Source of the DNA: an uncultured Alphaproteobacteria bacterium | GTDB taxonomy: Bacteria; Pseudomonadota; Alphaproteobacteria; RF32; CAG-239 | Reading direction: 5' to 3' | Length of the DNA stretch: 64,000 bases | Assembly: GCA_944391405.1 (NCBI GenBank) | Contig: CALXTN010000003.1 | Location: 30,364 to 94,363, forward strand | Part shown: positions 53,016 to 62,847 of the stretch, piece after piece | Position numbering within the stretch: position 1 is the stretch's first letter | Layout of the letters: every line of letters begins with the position of its first letter | Program-made: the position numbers and the translations under genes | Notes under the pieces: model-generated | Told to the model about the DNA's origin: nothing | The model's input: only the letters and a program-made list of their open reading frames with translations | Databases searched by the model: none

Positions 53016-53262
53016 CGTTTTTCCCTCTTTTCCATGGCCTCATTCGTGTTTTTATTTTTTACGCAAGCACCTACTTAAAACAACAACAATCTGCACTTTT
53101 CCACTTATTTAAGAATTCAGTAACCTTTTTATTTTTTATAAATTACCTTTTATCATACACTTAGATTTTATAGAAAAATTTTTTTCTTTTTTATGTGGAT
53201 TATATTTTTTTATTAATATAAATTTAAGTGTTCTCAGATGCTTTTTTATTTGGAGTTTTGAT

Positions 53263-54057
53263 ATGTATTTTGATTTTCCCAATATATCTCCAGTTATTTT
53301 TTCCATCGGTTCTTTTTCTTTACGTTGGTATGCTTTAGCATATCTTGCGGGAATCGTTTCAGCATGGTTATTAACTAAAAGAAATATCAAAAAATACAGT
53401 TTAGGAATCACTGATGAACAGCTTGATGACTTAGTCTTTTATGTTACTCTGGGTATCATTTTGGGTGGTCGCTTGGGCTATGTTTGTTGTTATGGAGATG
53501 GATATTTTTGGAGAAATCCTCAAGAGATTTTCGCTTTATGGCATGGGGGAATGTCTTTTCACGGCGGTATTATTGGTGTTATTCTAAGTTTGTATCTTTT
53601 TGCAAAAAAATATCAATTTCCATTTCTCAAAATAACAGATATTGTCGCTTTATATGTTCCTATCGGCATTTTTTTAGGTCGATTGGCAAATTTTGTAAAT
53701 GATGAATTATGGGGAAGAGTTACTACTGTTCCATGGGCGGTTAAGTTTCCTGAAGGCGGATATTTACCAAGACATCCCTCTCAGCTGTATGAAGCTTTGC
53801 TTGAAGGTGTAATGATATTTATCGTTCTTAATGTTTTATGGAAAAAATCCTTTATCAGAAATCATACGGGAATTATATCTTCCATTTTCTTGATTTTTTA
53901 TGCTTTCTCCAGAATTGTTGTTGAATTCTTTAGAGAACCAGATCAACAAATTGGTTTTTTATTCGGCGGAGTTACGATGGGACAGATACTTTCTCTTCCG
54001 TTTTTATTTATAGGAATTTATATTTTACATCGCGCCATTAAAACTCAGCATACTTAG
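53263..54057 (+). CDS. lgt: Prolipoprotein diacylglyceryl transferase
   Basis: Lgt attaches diacylglycerol from phosphatidylglycerol to the lipobox Cys. The 264-residue, seven-helix protein has GRLGYVCCYG, HGGMSFHGGIIG with the essential His, and the signature GRLANFVNDELWGR. RHPSQLYEALLEG is also present. A TTTGGAG site precedes ATG 53263. The 248 bp upstream hold no gene; only AT-rich sequence is visible there. Confidence 0.97.
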   Translation: MYFDFPNISPVIFSIGSFSLRWYALAYLAGIVSAWLLTKRNIKKYSLGITDEQLDDLVFYVTLGIILGGRLGYVCCYGDGYFWRNPQEIFALWHGGMSFHGGIIGVILSLYLFAKKYQFPFLKITDIVALYVPIGIFLGRLANFVNDELWGRVTTVPWAVKFPEGGYLPRHPSQLYEALLEGVMIFIVLNVLWKKSFIRNHTGIISSIFLIFYAFSRIVVEFFREPDQQIGFLFGGVTMGQILSLPFLFIGIYILHRAIKTQHT

Positions 54058-54060
54058 TTT

Positions 54061-55233
54061 TTAGGCTTTAATTGTGATATTGCGTGTGAATTTACATGCT
54101 TTTTGCAAGCTTTCTTCTGCACGGACCAATACCGCCATAGAATCGGCATCACTACGTTTTTTCTCACTCACACATTGTGACACAGTTAGCTGCAAGTTAT
54201 TATTTTCATTAAATACAAAAATAGATTTAGCTATATTTCTGCGAATGTTCTCTGCTTTTTCAAAGCTTTCTGACGCATTCATATTTGGAAAGGCCAAAAT
54301 TAAAGCATCTTGTTTATAATTATAGATCAAAACATCTGTATTTAGATTTCTAATTCGTTCTAAAAACATTTTCTTTAATAATAGTATTTTTCTGTATCCG
54401 AAACGTTTATTTAGTCTTTCATATTCATCTATGTACATTAATGAAATACTATACTTTAACGGATATTCTTGTTCAGCTTTTCGACCATATTCTTTATAAT
54501 TTTCTATACCTAACTCCTCATCATATTGTCTTATATATAAAATATAATAGACTGATGACACAAGTAGAATTAGACTAGCTCCAAAGAAAAACAAACTGAA
54601 TGCAAAGATATTATCTGAATAGTATATTCCTACAAATACTGCTATTGAAGTAAATAATGTGGTCACATTTAATATTTTTCCTCTTATCACATATTGTAAT
54701 AACAACATAAAAATGCATATTACTGATATAAATAATGCCGGATAATTAAACATACCAATGTGTTTATAAAAATAGTACGAATCTGCTTTAAGGTTATGAT
54801 TCTGTAGATTCTCAATCAGTGATGTTTGAAGAAATAAAAAAATATAAAATAAACTCCAATATTTATTATTCTGCCGCTTGTCAAATATAAAATATGCTAA
54901 TGCTAAATTAGGAAGAATGAGTATACTCCATATATTATACCCTGACGAGAACATGAAATCTTCGCCATATGTATATTTTAGACTATTTATAATTAGATAG
55001 CTTATATATATAATAGAAGCTTGAATAACTGGACTTAAAATCTTTACACCACTCATAATAATCATGGTTAAAAATATACACCCCATAAACGAAGCATGAA
55101 TAGTATGATAGTTATCTTCTGAAAAATCAGATACAGAAAAAAAATATATAAAAAAAACTCCTATAATTATAATCGGTAACCAGGCGCCTCTATTAAATTT
55201 TGCAATTTTTTCCAGCTCAAACTCTAACAACAT
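54061..55233 (-). CDS. Membrane protein with degenerate GGDEF domain
   Basis: A 390-residue protein with about eight N-terminal hydrophobic helices (residues ~15-230), then a cytosolic domain of ~150 residues with the fold pattern of diguanylate cyclases (SISLMYIDEYERLNKRFGYR). At the position of the GGDEF loop the sequence is YKQDALIL, so metal- and GTP-binding residues are lost and catalysis is unlikely. It could bind a nucleotide or act as a scaffold. No EAL domain is present. It is convergent with lgt. Confidence 0.6.
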   Translation of the reverse strand: MLLEFELEKIAKFNRGAWLPIIIIGVFFIYFFSVSDFSEDNYHTIHASFMGCIFLTMIIMSGVKILSPVIQASIIYISYLIINSLKYTYGEDFMFSSGYNIWSILILPNLALAYFIFDKRQNNKYWSLFYIFLFLQTSLIENLQNHNLKADSYYFYKHIGMFNYPALFISVICIFMLLLQYVIRGKILNVTTLFTSIAVFVGIYYSDNIFAFSLFFFGASLILLVSSVYYILYIRQYDEELGIENYKEYGRKAEQEYPLKYSISLMYIDEYERLNKRFGYRKILLLKKMFLERIRNLNTDVLIYNYKQDALILAFPNMNASESFEKAENIRRNIAKSIFVFNENNNLQLTVSQCVSEKKRSDADSMAVLVRAEESLQKACKFTRNITIKA

Positions 55234-55289
55234 GCATCTCCAATGATTATTTTTTTGTTTTTATGTTGTCTATTTTACTCTGAGAATGG

Positions 55290-56372
55290 TTAAATTTTAT
55301 TTACACATTTTAAAATTGAGCTATCTCCATATGAATAAAAACGATATTTTTCTTTAATCGCATGAGCATAAGCCGCTTTCATTCTTTCCGTTCCTGCTAT
55401 TGCGCAAATAAGCATAAAAAGTGTTGATTTGGGTAAGTGGAAATTTGTTATAATTCCATCTATCATCTTAAACTTGTATCCAGGTGTAATAAATATTGAT
55501 GTTTCACCATTAAACGGATGCAATACTCCTTTATCATCTCCAGCACTTTCCAATAAACGTACGGACGTTGTCCCTACCGCTATAATTCTCCGACCTTCTG
55601 CTTTTGCTTTATTAATGATATCGCATGCTTGCGGCGTGATCACACCATACTCTGCATGCATTTTATGGTCTTTAGTATCTTCTGTTTTTACCGGTAAAAA
55701 TGTTCCTGCACCAACATGTAATGTTAAAAATACCTTTGTTATGCCTTTTTCATCTAGCTGTTTTAGCACGTTATCTGTAAAGTGTAATCCGGCCGTTGGT
55801 GCTGCTACAGCCCCCTCATATTTGGCGTAAACGGTTTGATAATTCTCTTTATCATTATATTTATTCCATAATCCAGATAAAGGCTTTTCTCTTTTTATAT
55901 AAGGAGGGAGAGGCATTAATCCATATTTTTCCAACTTCTTTGATAAATCGTCTACAGAACATAAAAATTCCAACAAAACTCCATCTTCGCCATGTTTTTC
56001 TAAAACTTTTGCTTTAAAATCTGATTGTTCTGGAGATATTTCTGATGTATAAAAAGCTATAATGTCCTCCGGATGCAGTCTTTTTGAATTTTTAATAAAG
56101 GCCCACCAAGTTTGTCCATTCTCTGGATGATAAAGCGTTACTTCCACTTCCGCGTCTCCGCGGCGACCATATAGGCGCGCTGGTATTACTTTTGTATCAT
56201 TAAAAACTAATACATCTCCTTTTTGAAGAATATTTGGCAAATCATAAAAATGGCGATCTATAATTCTATCGTCTTGCGTTACATCCATTAAACGAGAAGT
56301 ATCTCTTGGATTTGCAGGTTCTTTTGCTATTAATTCTTTATCTAATTCAAAATCAAATAAATCTACTCGCAT
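55290..56372 (-). CDS. queA: SAM:tRNA ribosyltransferase-isomerase QueA
   Basis: QueA converts preQ1 in tRNA to epoxyqueuosine using the ribosyl moiety of SAM. The 360-residue protein has the family blocks FDFELDKELIAKEPANPRD at the start, NDTKVIPARLYG, GAVAAPTAGLHFT, TLHVGAGTFLPVK and TNFHLPKSTLFMLICAIAG. It is a single gene; the rest of the queuosine pathway is not in the window. Confidence 0.97.
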   Translation of the reverse strand: MRVDLFDFELDKELIAKEPANPRDTSRLMDVTQDDRIIDRHFYDLPNILQKGDVLVFNDTKVIPARLYGRRGDAEVEVTLYHPENGQTWWAFIKNSKRLHPEDIIAFYTSEISPEQSDFKAKVLEKHGEDGVLLEFLCSVDDLSKKLEKYGLMPLPPYIKREKPLSGLWNKYNDKENYQTVYAKYEGAVAAPTAGLHFTDNVLKQLDEKGITKVFLTLHVGAGTFLPVKTEDTKDHKMHAEYGVITPQACDIINKAKAEGRRIIAVGTTSVRLLESAGDDKGVLHPFNGETSIFITPGYKFKMIDGIITNFHLPKSTLFMLICAIAGTERMKAAYAHAIKEKYRFYSYGDSSILKCVNKI

Positions 56373-56498
56373 TATTCTATCCTTTATATATCTTTTTCAC
56401 GGTTATATCTCTGCTTATTTATTTTGGCAACTTCTTTTTTCTCTACAGATCTTTTCTTTTGACAATTTTTTAAAAATTTATTTAAAATTGACAAAAAG

Positions 56499-56528
56499 TT
56501 GTTGAAATAATTAAAAACCTGTTATATA
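56499..56528 (+). promoter_or_regulatory. Promoter of the 1,168-residue orphan gene
   Basis: TTGTTG (56499-56504), an 18-bp spacer and TATATA (56523-56528), 35 bp before the ATG; an overlapping TTGAAA with 15-bp spacing is an alternative -35. Confidence 0.5.
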
Positions 56529-56563
56529 CTTCTCATAAATAATAGTCTTTATTGGAGATAAAT

Positions 56564-59500
56564 ATGATGACTGATGCTTTTGATAGCATGGATTTAGATA
56601 CTGCTTATGAAATTGCAGGCGGATATTTTGAGGTTGATGACAAAACTTTTGAAAAAGCTTTGGAATTGGTTCGCGCCGATGATGCTCGTTTCGCTCAGGA
56701 GTTAAAAAATGCACGTGATGCTCAAAAACGTCTTACCGAGCAGCAAGATAAAAAAGAGGATATTACAGCGTCAGCCGAAGAAACTCTTGAAAATGCTTCT
56801 TTTATCAAAAATGAATTTAATAATGAACAATTTAAGCAATCTTTCTTCGCTGATGAAGAAATTAAAGAAGCTGAAAAAAATACACCTGTTTATGATATTA
56901 ATTCTGAAACTCAAGAGCGCTTTGAACTTATAGATGATGAACGACATGCGCATTTTGAAATGTTGTTTGAAAAAGCTAAACTTGACGTTTGGCGTGAGGA
57001 AACAGGTAATAAAGAATTCAGTCAATTAGATTCTAAGAAAAAGAAAAAACATATTTTTGAAGCTGTTAAAAGTTCTTTTTTGAGTACTTTAACGCATTTA
57101 AGAACATCTGCTCAAGTTGAAAATGAAGTTCCACAAGCTGCTCAAGCTATAGAAACAAACAATCAAAATTTCTTTGCTAAACAAGCTGCATCTATGCTAG
57201 CTAAAGTTCAAAAAGCTATTAGTTTTGATAAAGAAGCTAAAATTTCATCGAGTTCTGTTATAGCTGCTTGTGCCGAATCAGAAGCGAAAACAAATAAGTT
57301 TGCAAAGAAATTAGCCAACCTAGCTCAGAAATCTTCTGGAAAAGCTAAAGAATGTTATTCTAAAGCATCTGTTTTAACACATAAATTTAAGGAAGCTTTT
57401 GTTTCTAAAGCTAAAATAGTTTGGGGACAACGTTATGAATTTATGGCTAATATTCGTGATAGAGCCCCAAAAATTACAACAGATCTTATTGCTACAGGTG
57501 TTTTAGTTGGTGCGACGGCTGCCTCCGCTCCGTGGCTCGGAACCGCTGTTATTGCATATGGCGCTTATAAAGCGACTTCTGCTTGGGTTTGGCCAATTAT
57601 AACCAATGCCAGAAAGACACAGCGTCTTACTAAAAATGATGATAAAGCACCTAAAATGAGCTTTTTTAAAAGATTAAAACAATCCGCTAACCAAGTTATC
57701 GGCACAAAAGATTATTACAAAGAAGCTGGTTGGGGATGCGCTGCAGGGTTGCTCGGTTTGGGTGCTGTTGGCGCAACCGCTGGTCTTGGTGCTGGGGCTC
57801 TTGTACAAAAAAGCTTTCAATCTCTATCTAGTACTGCGGTTTATACAGCTAATAGCTTAACTAACGCTGTTAAAAAATTACGGGAAAAAGATGGAAATTG
57901 GTGGTCCAAGGGTGCTGCTATCGCATCAGCTGCCGTTATGACCTATGTCCTAACAGCTTGTGGTGAACATGCTGGAGATGTTGCCACACAGCCACCTTTG
58001 AATGGAGGTCTTTCTGAAATAAATGATACAAGTGATATTCATAATTCCACTGCAACAGCAGCTAAGGTCTCTAACGCTTCACAAGAACAGATTGCACAGA
58101 CAGTTCAAGATGCTCCAATTCGAATAAATATTCCAGAGAACTGGGATGAAAGTATGGGTATTACCGAAAAACAATGGACTAGATTACAAAGTTTCTGGGG
58201 CAGCGAAGCTAAGTACAATAGTTTTTATCAAAAAATTACCGATGATATGTTAAAAGATGGTGGTATTTTTGAAGGTAAAACTCGAGAACAAGTTTTATTT
58301 GAATATGAACGTTTATCTTCTTGGAATTTACCTCAACATCAGGAAGTTGTCAGACGTATGGATTCATTCTTTAATTGCGATGGTGAAAATCGTATTATGT
58401 TAACAACCGAAGACACTCAATCTTTAAATGATGTTTTGCCAAATGGTTCTATCCGTGATGTTAATGGCAGCGAGTGCATTCGAGTAACCGGACGTGAAGT
58501 TGATTGCGGAGAAGAAGCTGTCCGTCATATTGAAAATGTAGATTGCGGTTGTGAGGAAAATGTTATTGTTAACGAAACTGTTCAACCATCTGCACAATCG
58601 GTAAGTTCTGAACCAACATTCACGGAAGTTGAGGGTGAAACGCGTTATATCAGCGTTCCTCAGTCACAAGAACAAATTGTTGATCCAAACATTAAAATTG
58701 TAAAAGCAAATGGCTTGACTGAAGGTAAAGTCGTAGGTGAAGTTGATGCAACTACAGCGGCTCAAACTCAGGCAGACAATGTTGAAGTTGTTATTGGAAA
58801 AAGTGGCGCAGAAACGGTTGCAAGTGGTGATCCAAATGACGTTAATAAAATTGTTATTACTGATGATATTGAATTTCAAGAAATTCAAGGCGAAACAATT
58901 TACGTTGATGATGCTGCCAGACAAGCTGCGCAAAAAACATCTGTTTCAACTGAAGAAATCTCTTTTACTGAAGTTCCTGGTGGTAGAGTTGAAATCTCGG
59001 CTAAAGTTCCTGAGCAACCTGTTACTGAAGTTCCTGCTTCCGAACCTGTTGAACTTAATAACTCTGTAGTTGTTGATGGAGATATAAAAGAAACGATCAT
59101 TCCTAATTCAGCTGATGTTGAAATGGGAACCCCTGCCGCTGACAATGTGCCTGAGCGTGGTGGTTATATGAATACCGGCTTGACCGAAAAACAATATCAT
59201 CGCATGGAAACATTCTTCAAAGATCAATTCGGGGAAAATGCTTTTGAAGATTATATGAACAGAATTACTGATGATATGCGTGCTAAAGGAGGTATGTTTG
59301 AAGGTTTAAGTAAAGCACAAGCTCTGTATTCCGTTCAACAAATGACAGCTTGGTCTGATGATCAACATGGTGCATTTGCCAAGGAAATTTCAACAATGAT
59401 TGAATATTTGAAGGGTGAATGTAAAGATACTGTTACTTTAACCGAATCTGAACAAATCAAAGCTATTATTGATAAAGTTAATGAAAACGGGACAATTGAT

Positions 59501-60070
59501 GGTGTTACCGGTACAACCAATAAAATGGTTAAATATTTTCAAGCCAATGATTGTGGTGAAGCCGGAACGTATAATGTGCAAGAAGTTGCCGGTGATGCGC
59601 ATATAACCCAACCATCAGGAAATAAATTTGCTCGTTTCTTTAAGAAAATTTGGAATACTTCCCCGGAACCTGTCTTTACGGAAGTTGAAGGTACAAATCA
59701 TGTAATTGAGGTTGTTCATACAGAAGAACAAGTTGTTGATCCTAACGTTGTTGTCGTTAAGGCGAATAATTTACATCCTGGCAAAATTCTTGGCGAAACA
59801 ACTGCGGATGCTGTAAGCAATGTTCAAGCCGATAATGTAGAAGTTGTTATCGGGGATGCTCCGGCAACATCTGCTAATGAAGCTGTAGTGGAAGGAGCTA
59901 AAGAGCGTGTTGCTAGTAAGGTTTCTAAAAAAACAGCTGAAATAACTGCGGAGGTTCCAGCAGATAGATTAACAAAAGAGGCTGAAGTAGCTATTCGTGC
60001 AAGAGGGCTAGATCCGCAAAAAGTCAATCCTGCTTTATATAAATATATTAACAAAGGACAAGAAAAATAG
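56564..60070 (+). CDS. Large orphan protein with a duplicated ~220-residue module
   Basis: No family is recognised for this protein of about 1,168 residues. The start is ATG 56564, 6 bp after GGAG. Residues ~1-290 are acidic, helical and lysine-rich. Three hydrophobic stretches follow: LIATGVLVGATAASAPWLG near residue 310, CAAGLLGLGAVGATAGLGAG near 390, and IASAAVMTYVLTACG near 460. The third ends in a lipobox-like but internal LTACG. From about residue 532 the protein has two homologous modules (58157-58803 and 59178-59865), separated by a linker. The segment contains four F[TQ]E[VI]xG blocks and two VVIG ends. The gene has its own promoter and a strong terminator. A membrane- or envelope-associated structural role is only a guess. 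Confidence 0.65.
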   Translation: MMTDAFDSMDLDTAYEIAGGYFEVDDKTFEKALELVRADDARFAQELKNARDAQKRLTEQQDKKEDITASAEETLENASFIKNEFNNEQFKQSFFADEEIKEAEKNTPVYDINSETQERFELIDDERHAHFEMLFEKAKLDVWREETGNKEFSQLDSKKKKKHIFEAVKSSFLSTLTHLRTSAQVENEVPQAAQAIETNNQNFFAKQAASMLAKVQKAISFDKEAKISSSSVIAACAESEAKTNKFAKKLANLAQKSSGKAKECYSKASVLTHKFKEAFVSKAKIVWGQRYEFMANIRDRAPKITTDLIATGVLVGATAASAPWLGTAVIAYGAYKATSAWVWPIITNARKTQRLTKNDDKAPKMSFFKRLKQSANQVIGTKDYYKEAGWGCAAGLLGLGAVGATAGLGAGALVQKSFQSLSSTAVYTANSLTNAVKKLREKDGNWWSKGAAIASAAVMTYVLTACGEHAGDVATQPPLNGGLSEINDTSDIHNSTATAAKVSNASQEQIAQTVQDAPIRINIPENWDESMGITEKQWTRLQSFWGSEAKYNSFYQKITDDMLKDGGIFEGKTREQVLFEYERLSSWNLPQHQEVVRRMDSFFNCDGENRIMLTTEDTQSLNDVLPNGSIRDVNGSECIRVTGREVDCGEEAVRHIENVDCGCEENVIVNETVQPSAQSVSSEPTFTEVEGETRYISVPQSQEQIVDPNIKIVKANGLTEGKVVGEVDATTAAQTQADNVEVVIGKSGAETVASGDPNDVNKIVITDDIEFQEIQGETIYVDDAARQAAQKTSVSTEEISFTEVPGGRVEISAKVPEQPVTEVPASEPVELNNSVVVDGDIKETIIPNSADVEMGTPAADNVPERGGYMNTGLTEKQYHRMETFFKDQFGENAFEDYMNRITDDMRAKGGMFEGLSKAQALYSVQQMTAWSDDQHGAFAKEISTMIEYLKGECKDTVTLTESEQIKAIIDKVNENGTIDGVTGTTNKMVKYFQANDCGEAGTYNVQEVAGDAHITQPSGNKFARFFKKIWNTSPEPVFTEVEGTNHVIEVVHTEEQVVDPNVVVVKANNLHPGKILGETTADAVSNVQADNVEVVIGDAPATSANEAVVEGAKERVASKVSKKTAEITAEVPADRLTKEAEVAIRARGLDPQKVNPALYKYINKGQEK
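58157..58803 (+). repeat. Module A of the orphan protein
   Basis: Begins GITEKQWTRLQSFWG and ends ADNVEVVIG. The conserved order with module B is G[IL]TEKQ[WY], ITDDM, GG[IM]FEG, a Cys-Gly-Glu stretch, F-T-E-V-E-G, QxVDPN, VKAN, GK[VI][VL]GE, ADNVEVVIG. Confidence 0.75.
59178..59865 (+). repeat. Module B of the orphan protein
   Basis: Begins GLTEKQYHRMETFFK and ends ADNVEVVIGDA. It follows the order of module A throughout, with moderate divergence, indicating an old internal duplication rather than recent slippage. Confidence 0.75.
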
Positions 60071-60100
60071 TTAGATAGTTGATATTCTTCTTCCATTCAT

Positions 60101-60136
60101 ACTGAAAATGGTTTTATCGCCATTTTCAGTTTTTTA
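60101..60136 (+). terminator. Strong intrinsic terminator after the orphan gene
   Basis: ACTGAAAATGG (60101-60111) pairs perfectly with CCATTTTCAGT (60120-60130) across an 8-nt loop, followed by a run of T. Confidence 0.9.
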
Positions 60137-60239
60137 TATCTCCTCTTCAATTCCTAACTCGTTCTTTTTATTTAAATCTTGGGGATAACTTATAGGTATA
60201 ACCTCTTGGTTTTTAAAATTTTTCTTGAAAAATGCAGAA

Positions 60240-61329
<1,090 letters not shown>

Positions 61330-61338
61330 TAATTTTAC

Positions 61339-61405
61339 TTCCCGCCGTCTTTGAACTTTTATGTGCTGTGTAACACAAAAGGTTTGTGATGGCGGGAATA
61401 TTTTT
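61339..61405 (+). terminator. Hairpin between gap and pgk (partial terminator or processing site)
   Basis: TTCCCGCC (61339-61346) pairs with GGCGGGAA (61391-61398), closing a ~44-nt loop that itself holds TGTG/CACA. ATATTTTTATTTT follows, then the pgk start 24 bp beyond the stem. No pgk promoter fits in between. Confidence 0.5.
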
Positions 61406-61422
61406 ATTTTGAGGGATTTTAT

Positions 61423-62634
61423 ATGACAGAATACAGAACAATTAAAGATTTAGGCGATCTTAACGGTAAAGTTGTTATGTTGAGAGCTGACCTGAACGTT
61501 CCTATGGATGAAAATTTTAATGTTACTAATACAGCTCGTATTGATAGAACTGTTCCTACAATCAAAACTTTGATGGGCCAAGGTGCAAAAGTTGTTGTTA
61601 TTTCTCACTTTGGCAGACCTGAAGGCAAAGGCGATATGAAAAATTCTTTGTCCCATATCGTTAAAGATTTAGAAAAAGCTTTGGGAAAACATGTTGTTTT
61701 TGTTGATGACTGCATTGGCGAAAAAGTTGAAGATGCGGTTAAAAATATGAAACAAGATGAAGTTCTTTTGCTCGAAAACCTTCGTTTCTATAATGAAGAA
61801 AAGAAAGGCGACGAAGCTTTTGCAAAAGAATTAGTTAAACCGGCTGATGTTTATGTTTCTGATGCTTTCTCTACAGCTCACCGTGCTCACGCTTCTATGG
61901 TTGCAGCTGCTCAACAACTTCCTTCTGCTATGGGCTTGCTCATGGAAGAAGAAGTTAATGCTCTTTCTACCGGTTTGAACAATCCTGTTCGTCCGCTTAT
62001 TGCTATCGTTGGCGGCTCTAAAGTTTCTACAAAATTAGATTTGTTGAATAACTTGGTTAAAAAAGTTAACAAACTCGTTATCTCCGGCGGTATGGCGCAT
62101 ACATTCATGAAAGCAAGCGGTATTGACACTATTAACGAAGCAAACTCTTTGGTTCAAATGGACATGCTTGATACTGCTAAAGAAATTATGGCTACAGCTA
62201 AAGCAAACAACTGCGAGATTGTTTTGCCGCAAGATGTTGTTGTTTCTAAAGAATTTAAGCCAATGGCTGAACACAAGACTGTTGATTTGGCTAATATTCC
62301 GGCTGAAGGTTGGAGCTTGCTTGACGTTGGTGAAAAGACAATTGCTGCTATCAACGCTAAATTAGATGAATGCAAGACACTCGTTTGGAATGGTCCTCTT
62401 GGCGTATTTGAAATGAAACCATTTGATAACGCAACCAACAAAGTTGCTCAACATGCTGCTGAATTAACTCAAAGCGGTAAATTGACTTCTGTTGCTGGTG
62501 GCGGTGATACCGTTTCCGCTCTTGAAAATGCTGGTGTTGCTAGCAAATTCACCTACATTTCAACTGCAGGCGGTGCATTCTTGGAATGGATGGAAGGTAA
62601 AGAACTTCCTGGCGTTGTTGTTATGAAGAAATAA
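61423..62634 (+). CDS. pgk: Phosphoglycerate kinase
   Basis: The glycolytic kinase, 403 residues. It shows RADLNVPMDENFNV near residue 21, SHFGRPEGKGD, LLENLRFYNEEKKGDE, the adenine-site block AIVGGSKVSTKLDLL, WNGPLGVFEMKPFD and GGGDTVSALE. It lies 93 bp after gap in the same direction and shares the gap promoter, with a hairpin between them; the gap-pgk order is common in Alphaproteobacteria. A strong terminator follows. Confidence 0.98.
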   Translation: MTEYRTIKDLGDLNGKVVMLRADLNVPMDENFNVTNTARIDRTVPTIKTLMGQGAKVVVISHFGRPEGKGDMKNSLSHIVKDLEKALGKHVVFVDDCIGEKVEDAVKNMKQDEVLLLENLRFYNEEKKGDEAFAKELVKPADVYVSDAFSTAHRAHASMVAAAQQLPSAMGLLMEEEVNALSTGLNNPVRPLIAIVGGSKVSTKLDLLNNLVKKVNKLVISGGMAHTFMKASGIDTINEANSLVQMDMLDTAKEIMATAKANNCEIVLPQDVVVSKEFKPMAEHKTVDLANIPAEGWSLLDVGEKTIAAINAKLDECKTLVWNGPLGVFEMKPFDNATNKVAQHAAELTQSGKLTSVAGGGDTVSALENAGVASKFTYISTAGGAFLEWMEGKELPGVVVMKK

Positions 62635-62660
62635 TCATAACATCTCATCTTTTGATTAAG

Positions 62661-62690
62661 GAGAGCAGATTAAATTCTGCTCTCTTTTTT
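62661..62690 (+). terminator. Terminator of gap-pgk
   Basis: GAGAGCAGA (62661-62669) pairs with TCTGCTCTC (62676-62684), followed by TTTTTT. Confidence 0.92.
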
Positions 62691-62787
62691 GTTATCTAAG
62701 ACGTGTGAGTTATATAACTTTTGAAATACTCCGAAACATTATTTTATACTAAAGGTATATTATTTTACTTGTTTTTTATTAATTCAT

Positions 62788-62818
62788 CTATAAACTTTAG
62801 GCATAACACATAGTGTTA
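62788..62818 (+). promoter_or_regulatory. -10 box and 5' stem-loop of the outer-membrane barrel gene
   Basis: TATAAA at 62788-62793 has only a weak -35 region. The expected start near 62800 would put the perfect 7-bp stem ATAACAC/GTGTTAT (62802-62808 and 62812-62818, 3-nt loop) at the mRNA 5' end, 18 bp before AAGGAG. Confidence 0.5.
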
Positions 62819-62847
62819 TATTCCGAAACTAGATAAAGGAGTTTATC

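Noticed and set aside
53136..53411. Minus-strand frame of 91 codons overlapping the lgt start
   Set aside because: It overlaps the well-supported lgt gene and has a Lys-rich product with no recognisable features.
57955..57966. Lipobox LTACG in the orphan protein as a lipoprotein signal
   Set aside because: It lies about 460 residues from the N-terminus, so it cannot be a signal peptide of this protein as encoded.
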